This document shows, piece by piece, positions 16,644 to 24,329 of a stretch of DNA of 35,469 bases (its first letter is position 1; every line of letters begins with the position of its first letter). Origin of the DNA: Deltaproteobacteria bacterium. GTDB lineage: Bacteria; Desulfobacterota; Desulfobaccia; Desulfobaccales; 0-14-0-80-60-11. The notes under the pieces were generated by a model. It saw only the letters and a program-made list of their open reading frames with translations. It ran no database searches and was not told where the DNA came from. The stretch covers positions 1-35,469 of the forward strand of contig VGSW01000018.1 in the NCBI GenBank assembly GCA_016874915.1, in the 5' to 3' direction. The translations under genes and the position numbers were made by a program.

Positions 16644-17038
16644 CCTCACGCCAAGGCGCAAAGGCGCAAAGAAAAAATAATGATATAATGACAAACTATT
16701 AAGGATTTTCATTTCGATCGAGAATGTGCCTCCTATAAAACTCCAAAATGTTAGTTCGGAATTTTTGAAGGCCTTCATCAGAAAGTGTGGTTTTAAATTT
16801 TGTGTCATTGTCAGGACACGATATTGTTAAATTCTTCGTAGGATCGGCACCTCCACAACGATAAATACTCAACTTGATATACAATGTTTTTCCTTTGCCA
16901 GAATATGATACATTTGCCATCCCCGGTCTCCTTATTATGGTTTGACAAAGATAAATCGCCTAAATATTAAATAATCTTTGTGTGGCCCAGGTAGAATGCC
17001 TGGACCACAACTTTGCGTCTTGGCGTCTTTGCGTGAGG
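16644..17038. mobile_element. Expanded palindromic element carrying a small gene
   Basis: The left arm CCTCACGCCAAGGCGCAAAG... (16644-16671) and right arm ...TTGGCGTCTTTGCGTGAGG (17011-17038) are 28-nt inverted repeats matching at 24 positions, the same family as 11336-11421 and 25598-25700. The other copies are 85-105 bp, but this one spans 395 bp. It contains the AT-rich ORF 16699-16920 plus an inner hairpin GTGGCCCAGG/CCTGGACCAC (16984-17008, one mismatch). Confidence 0.65.
16699..16920 (-). CDS. Small hypothetical protein, 73 residues
   Basis: Not recognised. It starts MANVSYSGKGKTLYIKLSIY and ends LEFYRRHILDRNENP: soluble, no membrane segment, two cysteines, mixed charge, with a lysine-rich strand-like first half and a helical second half. 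The DNA is markedly richer in A+T than the flanking ATPase genes. CCGGGGATGG lies at its start, with only a weak GGAG-like sequence (GGAGACCGGGG) ahead. It interrupts the expected direct junction of the two ATPase genes and is enclosed by palindrome arms, so it may be a transferred passenger. Coding status is likely but not certain. Confidence 0.55.
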   Translation of the reverse strand: MANVSYSGKGKTLYIKLSIYRCGGADPTKNLTISCPDNDTKFKTTLSDEGLQKFRTNILEFYRRHILDRNENP

Positions 17039-17040
17039 AA

Positions 17041-17165
17041 TATCTTTATTCTGCCCCCTGCTAACCTGCTCACAACTCACTGCTTGCTTCCTGCTCCATG
17101 CCCACTGATTACTGATTACTGATCACTGATTACTGGTCACTGTCACTCACTGCTCACTGCTCGCT
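17041..17165. repeat. Heptamer array at end of first ATPase gene
   Basis: Units such as ACTGATT, ACTGATC, ACTGGTC and ACTGCTC repeat with a 7-nt period from about 17095 to 17165. The last codons of the ATPase (SSEQ) and its TGA are read from the array. Confidence 0.8.
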
Positions 17166-18097
17166 CCCACCAACTGGGCGAACAAGTCTTCCAGGCCCGG
17201 CTCCGCCAGGGCCACGCACACCCGGGTCAGCCCCGCTCCTTCCAGGGTCTCCTGAATGGGCATCTGGGCCTGGGCCTGATTGTCCACCGTGACCATGAGC
17301 CTATCTCCCATGGCCAGCAGATGGCGGGCCAGGGGAAAGTCAGCCAGTAGCTTTTTGGCGGCGTGCAGGTCATCGGCCCGCACCTCCAGCAGTTCCCCCA
17401 GATAGCGGGCCTTGAGATGGGCCAGCTTATCCGCCACCAGCAGGCGGCCCCGGTGCATCAGCCCTATCCTATGCGCCCGCTCCGCCTCGTCCATATAAGC
17501 CGTGGTCACAAAGATGGTCATGTCCGTGCCCAGAAGTTGGTAGAGAATGTGCCAGAATTCCCGGCGGGACACGGGGTCCACCCCGAAAGTGGGCTCATCC
17601 AGGAACAGGACCCGGGGCGTGTGGATGAGGGCGCAGGCCAGGCCCAGCTTCTGGCGCATGCCGCCGGACAGGTTGCCCGCCAGGCGGTCCTGAAAGGGCG
17701 TCAGGTTGGAAAAACCCAGCAGTTCCGGAAGCCGGTCCTTCCGCTCCCCTTGGGACACCCCGTAAATGTCGGCGTAAAAAATCAGGTTTTCCAGGACCGT
17801 GAGGTCGTCGTACAACCCGAAGCGCTGGGGCATGTAGCCGATCCGCTCTTTGAGGCGCTCCGAGTCTTTTACCGTGTCACAGCCCAAAACCTCAGCCCGG
17901 CCCCCGTCAGGGTCCATGATACCCACCAGCAGGCGCATGGAAGTGGTCTTACCGGCCCCGTCCGGCCCCACCAGGGCAAAGGCCTCCCCCTGGGCCACCT
18001 CCAGGCTAAAGCCGTCCACCGCCGTCAGGGACCCGAAATGCTTAGTGAGGCCCTCAGCCCGGATGGCCGGTTCGCTGCTGCTATGGCTGGCTGTCAA
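17147..18097 (-). CDS. ABC exporter ATPase with canonical signature (YbhF N-half-like)
   Basis: 316-residue cytoplasmic ATPase. Walker A is GPDGAGKTTS, signature NLSGGMRQKLGLA, Walker B VLFLDEPTFGVD, switch region VTTAYMDEAERAHR (alanine where histidine is usual). The C-terminal regulatory extension ends GLEDLFAQLVGA. The start ATG at 18097 overlaps the end of the adaptor gene by 17 nt, so translation is coupled. In E. coli this ATPase and the next are fused in YbhF; here they are separate genes with a small insert between them. The missing switch histidine here and the degenerate signature in the partner suggest the two ATP sites are unequal. Confidence 0.9.
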   Translation of the reverse strand: MTASHSSSEPAIRAEGLTKHFGSLTAVDGFSLEVAQGEAFALVGPDGAGKTTSMRLLVGIMDPDGGRAEVLGCDTVKDSERLKERIGYMPQRFGLYDDLTVLENLIFYADIYGVSQGERKDRLPELLGFSNLTPFQDRLAGNLSGGMRQKLGLACALIHTPRVLFLDEPTFGVDPVSRREFWHILYQLLGTDMTIFVTTAYMDEAERAHRIGLMHRGRLLVADKLAHLKARYLGELLEVRADDLHAAKKLLADFPLARHLLAMGDRLMVTVDNQAQAQMPIQETLEGAGLTRVCVALAEPGLEDLFAQLVGASSEQ

Positions 18098-19082
18098 GGA
18101 GGACCACCGCCTGCGCCGGCATCCCCGGCTTGAGCTCGTGGTTGGGGTTGGCGCACCGGATCTTGGTGCGGTAAACCAGGGTCACCCGTTCTTTGAAGGT
18201 CTCCACCGACTTGGGGGTGAATTCCGGTTTGGAGGAAATGAAAGAAACCCAGGCGGGATATTTCTTGTCGGGATAGCTGTCCGTGGTGATTTCCGCTTTC
18301 ATGCCATAGCGCACCTTGGCCAGGTCCGTTTCCGGGATGTAGCCCTCGAACCAGATGTCATCCAGGAGGCCCAGGGTGACCACGGTGGAGCCGATGGCCG
18401 CCACTTCCCCCACCTCCGCGGGCTTCACCAGTACCACCCCGTCCGCGGGCGCGGTGATGGTGGCGTATCCCAGCCGGGTCTGGGCCAGTTCCAGGGTGGC
18501 CTTGGCCTGTTCGAACTCCGCCTTGGCCGCGTCGATATCTTCCTTGCGGAAGCCCTCTTTGCGCAGGTCGTACTGCTCCCGGGCGCTCTTCAGGTTGGCC
18601 CGGGCCATGAGAAAGTCGGCCTCCACCTGGTCCCGGGTCTGTTTGGACACCGTTTTGCGCTCGTATAGGTTCTGGTAGCGGTGAAACATGATCTGTTTGT
18701 TATCCAGGTCCGCCTTGGCCTTGGCCACCGCGGCCTTGGCTTCCTCGATTTCCTGCACCCGGTACCCTGCCAGGTACTTGGTGAGGTTGGCCCGGGCCGT
18801 AGCCATCCGGGCCTGGGCCTGGGCCACTTCGTCTCTCAGGTCCTGGGCTTCCAACTCCGCCACCACCTGGCCGGTTTTGATCCAATCTCCCTCATCGAAG
18901 TGGATCTTGACGATTTTCCCCGAAACCTTGAACGCCAGGTCCGTTTCCGTGGCTTTGATGTGGCCGGAAAGTTTCAGCCGGTCATGGTTTTTGCTCAAGT
19001 GATGCCGGGTATAGAGCCAATAACCCAGACTCCCCCCGCCTACTAGCAGAAGTATCACAAGTGCAAGGCGTTTAACTTTCAT
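18081..19082 (-). CDS. HlyD-family membrane fusion protein (YbhG-like)
   Basis: Periplasmic adaptor of the exporter, 333 residues. One N-terminal membrane anchor (LALVILLLVGGGSLGYWLY), a lipoyl-like half (SGHIKATETDLAFKVSGKI, VVAELEAQDLRDEV), a long alpha-hairpin or coiled coil (about residues 75-195, rich in Ala, Lys and Gln), and the returning lipoyl/beta-barrel half (ITAPADGVVLVKPAEVGEV). TGGAGAAG precedes the ATG. First gene of the operon with a promoter-like sequence 50-80 nt upstream. It likely connects the ABC-2 permeases to an outer-membrane channel encoded elsewhere. Confidence 0.91.
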   Translation of the reverse strand: MKVKRLALVILLLVGGGSLGYWLYTRHHLSKNHDRLKLSGHIKATETDLAFKVSGKIVKIHFDEGDWIKTGQVVAELEAQDLRDEVAQAQARMATARANLTKYLAGYRVQEIEEAKAAVAKAKADLDNKQIMFHRYQNLYERKTVSKQTRDQVEADFLMARANLKSAREQYDLRKEGFRKEDIDAAKAEFEQAKATLELAQTRLGYATITAPADGVVLVKPAEVGEVAAIGSTVVTLGLLDDIWFEGYIPETDLAKVRYGMKAEITTDSYPDKKYPAWVSFISSKPEFTPKSVETFKERVTLVYRTKIRCANPNHELKPGMPAQAVVLLDSQP

Positions 19083-19132
19083 GACTTCTCCAACGCCATT
19101 TCCGGGTTCCTGACATAATGCCCTCGGTCTTC

Positions 19133-19162
19133 ATTTTAGCGCCAAACCGGGAGCCTTGTAAA
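19133..19162 (-). promoter_or_regulatory. Candidate promoter of export operon
   Basis: TTTACA (19162-19157), an 18-nt spacer and TAAAAT (19138-19133), about 50 nt before the HlyD-type gene. Confidence 0.5.
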
Positions 19163-19243
19163 GCATTCCTGACCTTGAGGGTGGGCCTGTCCCCGGCAGC
19201 GATGCAGACCTCGGTGTTCTATAGAAGATTATCCCCCCAATAT

Positions 19244-19274
19244 AAAGACCCCGCGGGCGAGCCGCGGGGTCTTT
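19244..19274 (-). terminator. Hairpin terminator after multicopper oxidase gene
   Basis: Perfect 13-bp stem AAAGACCCCGCGG / CCGCGGGGTCTTT with a 5-nt loop, 32 nt past the oxidase stop. The T-run is short (TTTATATT). Confidence 0.75.
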
Positions 19275-19305
19275 GCATGGCAAACCTGCTTTTCGGATTA
19301 GGCCC

Positions 19306-21909
19306 CTATGGTCCGGGCATCACTACTAATGGCCGCATCATATCGTTCTCTTCATGCCCCAGCAGGTGGCAGTGCCACACGAACTCATGGCCGAAGTTGG
19401 TTATGGCGTTGACGGTAACCCGGGGGTTGCCGTCCGGGCCGAATCTGGTGAACTGTGTGGTAGTCCCCAGTGCGCTGGTGGGGTCCAGAGGCCGCATGCT
19501 GACCGGAACCGCGAAGGGGACCGTGGGCAAATCGGCCTTCATGGCAATGATGATGTCTTCCAAGGGGTTCATCCGGACGGTTTCCTTCCACCCCTGTTCG
19601 TTGGGGTCGGGGGGCCTGATTTGGCCGTCCCAGCCCACCCGGTTGATCACCTGAACGTTGAACAGGTGGAAGTGGATGGCATGGGTGTCCACCCCGTTAT
19701 GAGTGATCTTCCAGAGCTGGGTTTCACCGGCGTTGAATACCTCGTCGGGCTGATCGATGTACTTGAAGGGGAGGGTCGTTTGGTTAAAGGCAGTGGTGAA
19801 CTTTCGTTCCAGCGCCAGTACGGAATTCATTCGTCCATAGTCGTCAAAAAGCTCGTGTAAAGCTTTGGGCTGCAAGTCCCTAGTTACCGGTGCGCCTCCC
19901 CCCACCGGGGTGTAGGTCAAGGTGTTGTCCTGGATTCTCGCATAGGAATCGGCGGCGGCCTGCCAGGGCGGCGGATAGGTGGTTTGCGGCACGATGGGCG
20001 GCGGCTGGGAGTTTACGTAGGCGGCCGTGATGGCGGTGTTCAACGCGGCCTTATCAAAGGGTACCCGGGACCGTTTCCCCCTTACCTTGAAAATCATGAT
20101 GGTCCGGGTGTTGGGCCCAAATCTTGCTTTGGTGGAGGGGGCGCCGCCGCTGGCGGTTAGGTCTGGGTTGCCCGTGTAGTAGTCCTGGCGCGGGTCCGAC
20201 GCGGGCACGGGCGCTGGCGCGTCGTTATAGAGAACCAGGGTCTTGCCGTTATACCTGGAAAAGTCAATGATAACGTCGGCCCGCTCCGCCGGCCCCAGAA
20301 ACAGCGCCTTTTCCTTGACGTTCAAGACCACGATGTTTCTGCGGTCGTACTCGTAGTTGACCGGCTGGGGGGGAATCACCGCCGGCGCCGGCAGGAACCC
20401 GCCTTCACTGCCGATCTGAATCATGGGCGGGCCTGCGGTCTTCGGATCCGGCACTCCCCCATCCCGGTTGTCCGTGGGCCAGAGAGGCGGGAATTTCTTG
20501 GTGGCCACCGCCTTCACCATCTTGACTTCCGTGCCCCGGTAAGCTTTATAGAGCTGCAGGTTGAGGAAGCGGTCATTGCAGGCGTTCAGAATCCGGAACC
20601 GGTAGGCCTTGGGCTCCACGTTGAGGTAAGGATAGGGGGTGCCGTTGACCAGCATGGTGTCCTTGAAGGCTTCGGGCACGTGGGATACTTCCGGCAGCGG
20701 CCCGATGGCGGGAAACACCGGCCAAAACCAGGGGCCGTAGTCCCACCGCCCGGTGGGGTTCATGCCGTCCGGGGCCGTGGGGTCCTGGTTGGGCTCATAG
20801 ACATGGGGAAACCAGAGATCGCCGGGCAGCCCGTCAGTGATACCCTGGGCCGTCCGCCACACATTCCACTTCGAATCCTGGATATCCACGTCCACGGGCA
20901 CGAAGGTCTTATCCTGGATGATCAGAGGAATTCCATACTTGTAAATTCCGCCCCCTTGATTGGGAAGGACCTTGGCGAGAGTCGGATTGATGCCGGTGAC
21001 ATTGGTGCCGTCAATCAAATCGTCCTCGAACTGGTCCACCAGCAGATAGCCCGCGGCCTCGCCGGCGTAAACATTGAGGCGGGTAATCCCGTAGGAATGG
21101 TCGTGGTAGAACATCAACCGGCTGCTCTGCTGGTTGGGATAGTAAAAAGTGCCCATGCCGTCGGTAGGAGTGCCCGGAACCTGGCCCGGCCCCGCCCCCA
21201 CCATGTCGGGAACGTTCTGGAAGCTCACGCCTTTGGGATAAAGAGTCGTTTCCGTCGCGGGGGTGATCCATTGGTGGGGCGTGCCGTCGCTGATCCACGG
21301 CGTGAAGCCGCCGTGGAGATGGATGGTGGCCCGGTTCTGCTTGTAGGTTTCACTGGGGCCGCCGGGATCGGGAACGGGAGGGCCCATCCCGGCCCCCATG
21401 ATGGTTTCGTCCACCGGCAAGAAGAGGTTGCCCGCGGCGCCCACCCCCAGGTTGTTGGTGAACTTGATGCGCACCGGTTTCCCGTTTCCCGCCACCCCCG
21501 GCGGGTTCGCCGGATTGTAACGACGCCCCAGGATCACAGGTCCCAAATACTTGGCATTGGTGTCCGGGCCGTTGATTTGATAGTAACCCCGGAGTTTGGT
21601 GGCCTTGGGCAGGTCCCGGTGCAGCTGCTGGGTATAGTCCGTCAGACCGATCTCATAATAATCAGACCCTGGATAGGTGGTCGTATCCGGAACCGCCACC
21701 GGGATGTATTGTCCCAGGTCGTTGGCGTTGGCCGCGCCCAAACCGGGCAGGGAATGGACAAACTTCTGCATTATGGGGCTGTTGGCGTAAAAAGTGACGC
21801 CGGGCGGCCCCGCGCCGGCATGGGCCGGGGCTACTACCACAGGCAGTGCAACCACCCCCCAGGCAAACCCCGCCACCCCTATGAACATTAACAATCTTCG
21901 GATACTCAT
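19306..21909 (-). CDS. Secreted multicopper oxidase
   Basis: Large (867 residues) laccase-fold oxidase that couples substrate oxidation to four-electron reduction of O2. A signal peptide ends near residue 31 (APAHAGA). All copper ligands are visible: H197 and H199 (HLHGG), H269 and H271 (YHDHSYG), H743, H746 and H748 (HAIHFHLFN), and the C-terminal HCHLLGHEENDM block (H846, C847, H848, H852, M857), giving T1, T2 and T3 sites with an axial methionine. It is longer than typical three-domain CueO/PcoA proteins and has extended loops between cupredoxin domains. Substrate unknown: Cu(I), Mn(II), Fe(II), bilirubin-like or phenolic. AGGAGG lies 7 nt before the ATG. It is divergent from the exported dioxygenase-like gene, and an O2-using enzyme stands out in a genome with an anaerobic-looking gene set. 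Confidence 0.93.
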   Translation of the reverse strand: MSIRRLLMFIGVAGFAWGVVALPVVVAPAHAGAGPPGVTFYANSPIMQKFVHSLPGLGAANANDLGQYIPVAVPDTTTYPGSDYYEIGLTDYTQQLHRDLPKATKLRGYYQINGPDTNAKYLGPVILGRRYNPANPPGVAGNGKPVRIKFTNNLGVGAAGNLFLPVDETIMGAGMGPPVPDPGGPSETYKQNRATIHLHGGFTPWISDGTPHQWITPATETTLYPKGVSFQNVPDMVGAGPGQVPGTPTDGMGTFYYPNQQSSRLMFYHDHSYGITRLNVYAGEAAGYLLVDQFEDDLIDGTNVTGINPTLAKVLPNQGGGIYKYGIPLIIQDKTFVPVDVDIQDSKWNVWRTAQGITDGLPGDLWFPHVYEPNQDPTAPDGMNPTGRWDYGPWFWPVFPAIGPLPEVSHVPEAFKDTMLVNGTPYPYLNVEPKAYRFRILNACNDRFLNLQLYKAYRGTEVKMVKAVATKKFPPLWPTDNRDGGVPDPKTAGPPMIQIGSEGGFLPAPAVIPPQPVNYEYDRRNIVVLNVKEKALFLGPAERADVIIDFSRYNGKTLVLYNDAPAPVPASDPRQDYYTGNPDLTASGGAPSTKARFGPNTRTIMIFKVRGKRSRVPFDKAALNTAITAAYVNSQPPPIVPQTTYPPPWQAAADSYARIQDNTLTYTPVGGGAPVTRDLQPKALHELFDDYGRMNSVLALERKFTTAFNQTTLPFKYIDQPDEVFNAGETQLWKITHNGVDTHAIHFHLFNVQVINRVGWDGQIRPPDPNEQGWKETVRMNPLEDIIIAMKADLPTVPFAVPVSMRPLDPTSALGTTTQFTRFGPDGNPRVTVNAITNFGHEFVWHCHLLGHEENDMMRPLVVMPGP

Positions 21910-22176
21910 TGCCTTCCCTCCTGACCTCGAATCCGAGCTAAAGTGTGAAAGACTCGTTTTTCTACTATTTTGATATATAATTTATCATCAAATTAACAAC
22001 TTTCTAGTAGCACAACAATAGGTAAAACTTCCTATTCTGCCATAGGTAATTTTACTTATTTATTTTTTTATTGCTAGATATTTTTTTTGCTAGATATTTT
22101 TTTTACTATAAAAGGCCATCCTGGAAATCATTGATGTTGCCTTGACAGGGATGGGGGGTCTTCTTATAAAAGACTC
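21910..22176. promoter_or_regulatory. AT-rich divergent promoter region
   Basis: Separates the oxidase (minus) and dioxygenase-like gene (plus). It is much richer in A+T than its surroundings. It holds an imperfect dyad TTTGAT...ATCAAA, a direct repeat ATAGGTAA-(A/T)-like (about 22017-22056), two exact 16-bp copies GCTAGATATTTTTTTT (22073-22104), and the promoter at 22142-22170. Regulator unknown. Confidence 0.6.
22142..22170 (+). promoter_or_regulatory. Consensus promoter giving a leaderless transcript
   Basis: TTGACA (22142-22147), a 17-nt spacer and TATAAA (22165-22170). The start codon ATG at 22177 lies at the expected transcription start, and no Shine-Dalgarno sequence is present. Confidence 0.65.
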
Positions 22177-22692
22177 ATGAACCATGCAACCTGGTTGTTC
22201 TACGCCCTGATCGTCCTGGCCACCTTCTGGTGGTCTGTGGGGGCCGGTTACCAGACGCCCCGGCTGCTGGCCGCGGAGAAGTCCTCCTCCGGCAAGCCGG
22301 AATTCGCCTGCCCGCCCACGCAGCCCGACCAGTTGGGGCCTATGTACGTGCCGGGCGCCCCGGTAAGGGCCAAAGTGGGCGAAGGCTACGTTTTGAGCGG
22401 CATGGTTAAATCAGCCGCGGACTGCTCTCCCATTGCCGACGCCCGCCTCGAATTCTGGCTAGTAAACCCCAAAGGCGAATACGACGACGACCACCGGGCC
22501 ACCATGTATTCCGATAAAAACGGGGCTTACCGGTTTGAAAGCAATTTTCCGCCTTCCTACCTCTGGCGCCCCTCCCATATCCATCTCAAGGTCACCGCGC
22601 CCGGACACCAGACCCTGGTGACCCAGCACTATCCGGTAAAGGGCACGAAGCAGGCCACTTTTGATTTGGTGCTGGTCCCCGTTTCAAAGTAA
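22177..22692 (+). CDS. Exported intradiol ring-cleavage dioxygenase-like protein
   Basis: 171 residues with an N-terminal membrane/signal segment (about residues 5-24) and then a compact intradiol-dioxygenase beta-sandwich: LGPMYVPGAP, LSGMVKSAADCSPIADARLE, EYDDDHRATMYSDKNGAYRF, SYLWRPSHIHLKVTAPGH. Candidate non-heme Fe(III) ligands Y102, Y128, H134 and H136 are all present in the right order, so it may be catalytically competent, though smaller than catechol or protocatechuate dioxygenases. The substrate is unknown; secreted single-domain members exist in bacteria and fungi. Divergent from the multicopper oxidase, which also needs O2. Likely leaderless translation from the ATG at 22177. Confidence 0.82.
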   Translation: MNHATWLFYALIVLATFWWSVGAGYQTPRLLAAEKSSSGKPEFACPPTQPDQLGPMYVPGAPVRAKVGEGYVLSGMVKSAADCSPIADARLEFWLVNPKGEYDDDHRATMYSDKNGAYRFESNFPPSYLWRPSHIHLKVTAPGHQTLVTQHYPVKGTKQATFDLVLVPVSK

Positions 22693-22875
22693 TTAAATCT
22701 CTCTATCAAAGCGCGATAAAAAGCTTCTCTGTTTTCGCCGTAATCCGACGGTCTGGAGGACCGCTCTGGCTAAAGACTGCGACTGACGCCTTGGGTTAAA
22801 AAATTATCAACTGTAGCCGTCACTACAGCACTCCGTCCTTATCATAGTTATGTTGAATTTAAAAAGAGGTGAACC

Positions 22876-23517
22876 ATGATCCTGGCAATTAACGGCAGCC
22901 CCAAGCCCCAGGGCAATTTGCACCGCATGGTGGAGAAAATCGTCCGGGATACCGGAGAAAATTATGAATTGGTCCACCTGGCCAAGTTGAAAATCAACCC
23001 CTGCTTTGGCTGCGTCAAGTGCGCCGACACCCAGCGCTGCATTCAAAAAGACGATATGGCCCCGTTATACGATAAGATCCTGGCCGCAGACGCCCTCATC
23101 GTGGGCGGGGTGGTTTACTTCGGTCACCCCAATGCGTTTACCTATACTTTTCTGGAAAGACTTTTCCCGCTGCGCCACCGGGAGCCCTTGACCATGGGGA
23201 AGCCCGCGGCCGCGGTGTGCGTGGGGGGAGATGAGGCCGAACCCAGCGTCCGCCAAATCGCTTATCAACTGGAAAGCTACTTCAACTTCAAGGTGGTGGG
23301 CTCGGTCTTTTTCAACAGCGCCACCCCGCCCTGTTTTATTTGCGGTTATGGGACCACCTGCCGTTATGGCGGACCAGCCCGCTGGATGACGCCGGAAGAA
23401 TTTGAGAAATTCACCGAAATAACTCCGGAGATGTTTCAGAACTTTGAAGACCACCAGGATGTGATGAGGGCATGTGAGATTCTGTCGGAGGAGCTAAAGG
23501 CGGCCATAAACCAATAA
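22876..23517 (+). CDS. Iron-sulfur flavoprotein (flavodoxin-fold NAD(P)H:FMN reductase family)
   Basis: 213-residue flavodoxin-like protein (MILAINGSPKPQGNL, the FMN phosphate loop). It has the compact cysteine motif C43-x2-C46-x2-C49-x5-C55, which matches the CX2CX2CX4-7C cluster motif of the ISF family known from Methanosarcina and other anaerobes. ISF proteins are linked to O2/H2O2 detoxification and electron transfer. A second cysteine-rich patch (PPCFICGYGTTCRYGG, about residues 151-166) is unusual and may bind metal. AGAGGTG stands 5-6 nt before the ATG. A stable hairpin lies after the stop, and the Crp/Fnr gene follows 119 nt later. Confidence 0.87.
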   Translation: MILAINGSPKPQGNLHRMVEKIVRDTGENYELVHLAKLKINPCFGCVKCADTQRCIQKDDMAPLYDKILAADALIVGGVVYFGHPNAFTYTFLERLFPLRHREPLTMGKPAAAVCVGGDEAEPSVRQIAYQLESYFNFKVVGSVFFNSATPPCFICGYGTTCRYGGPARWMTPEEFEKFTEITPEMFQNFEDHQDVMRACEILSEELKAAINQ

Positions 23518-23530
23518 TATTCAACCTTCC

Positions 23531-23559
23531 AGGGGGCGGATACACGTGGTCCGCCCCCT
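23531..23559 (+). terminator. GC-rich hairpin after flavoprotein gene
   Basis: AGGGGGCGGA / TCCGCCCCCT, 10-bp perfect stem with a 9-nt loop. It is followed by AAAAATCTTCATTT rather than a clean T-run, so termination is possible but not certain. Confidence 0.55.
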
Positions 23560-23636
23560 AAAAATCTTCATTTGAGGGAAGCCCATATCAAAATCAAGAA
23601 GCAGGAAAGACCTCTGCGCCTTTTGGGGTAAAAGCT

Positions 23637-24326
23637 ATGACTTGTCCATGTGACCGCGTCGCAGATAATACCTTAGCCGCCACCGCCACCTGCATCGGCC
23701 ATCTATGGGTTTTTGAGAGTCTTAAGCCACAAGAATTGCAGGCCCTTACCCAGGCTGCCCTCCGCAAGCTCTATAAAAGGGGACAGGAAGTTTTTTCTCA
23801 AGGCGATCCGGCCCATAAGATGTTTTTAATCAAAGCGGGCCGGGTCAAATTGAGCAAACTTACCGAAGGTGGAGATGAAATAACCCTTGATATCAGAAAA
23901 GCCGGGGATTTCTTAGGGGAAAGCATGCTTATTGAAGATACCGATTACCCCTTAACCGCCGTTTGCTTAGAAGATACCTTTATTTGCGGGTTTACCAAGA
24001 GTGACTTTGAAAAGTTGGTACTGGAAAATCCCTCCATCGGCTTGCAGGTCATTAAGAACTTAAGCAAGCGTATCGACTGGCTGACCAGCCGGGTGGGCAG
24101 CCTGTCACTTTCCAATCTGGAGGATAAGCTCTACTCCGTTCTCATGCAGGTAGCCCGGGAACATGGGATAAAAAGCCATAAAGGTTATGCCATCCAGTTT
24201 CCGCTTACCCATGAAGAACTGGGTTTTCTGGTGGGAGCACATCGCGTAAGCATCACCAGGGCCATGAAATCCCTGAAGGAATCGGGAAAGATTATGCAAC
24301 AAGGCAAGACTCTCATCCTGGTGTGA
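23637..24326 (+). CDS. Crp/Fnr-family transcriptional regulator
   Basis: 229 residues: cyclic-nucleotide-binding-type sensor domain (residues 20-140, with FSQGDPAHKMFLIKAGRVKL), dimer helix, and a C-terminal winged helix with recognition region THEELGFLVGAHRVSITRAMKSL. Three cysteines lie in the N-terminal arm (C3, C5, C19) and two more near the end of the sensor domain. Spacing differs from Fnr, so an Fe-S cluster is only a possibility. The arginine/glutamate residues of the cAMP pocket are not obvious, which argues against a Crp. Next to the iron-sulfur flavoprotein and oxidase genes, a redox or oxygen sensor role is plausible. Converges on uspA with 3 nt between stops. Confidence 0.88.
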   Translation: MTCPCDRVADNTLAATATCIGHLWVFESLKPQELQALTQAALRKLYKRGQEVFSQGDPAHKMFLIKAGRVKLSKLTEGGDEITLDIRKAGDFLGESMLIEDTDYPLTAVCLEDTFICGFTKSDFEKLVLENPSIGLQVIKNLSKRIDWLTSRVGSLSLSNLEDKLYSVLMQVAREHGIKSHKGYAIQFPLTHEELGFLVGAHRVSITRAMKSLKESGKIMQQGKTLILV

Positions 24327-24329
24327 ACT

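Noticed and set aside
21950-21990. Fnr/Crp box in the divergent promoter region
   Set aside because: The TTTGAT and ATCAAA half-sites are about 12 nt apart, not the 4 nt of an Fnr site; I keep it only as an unassigned dyad.
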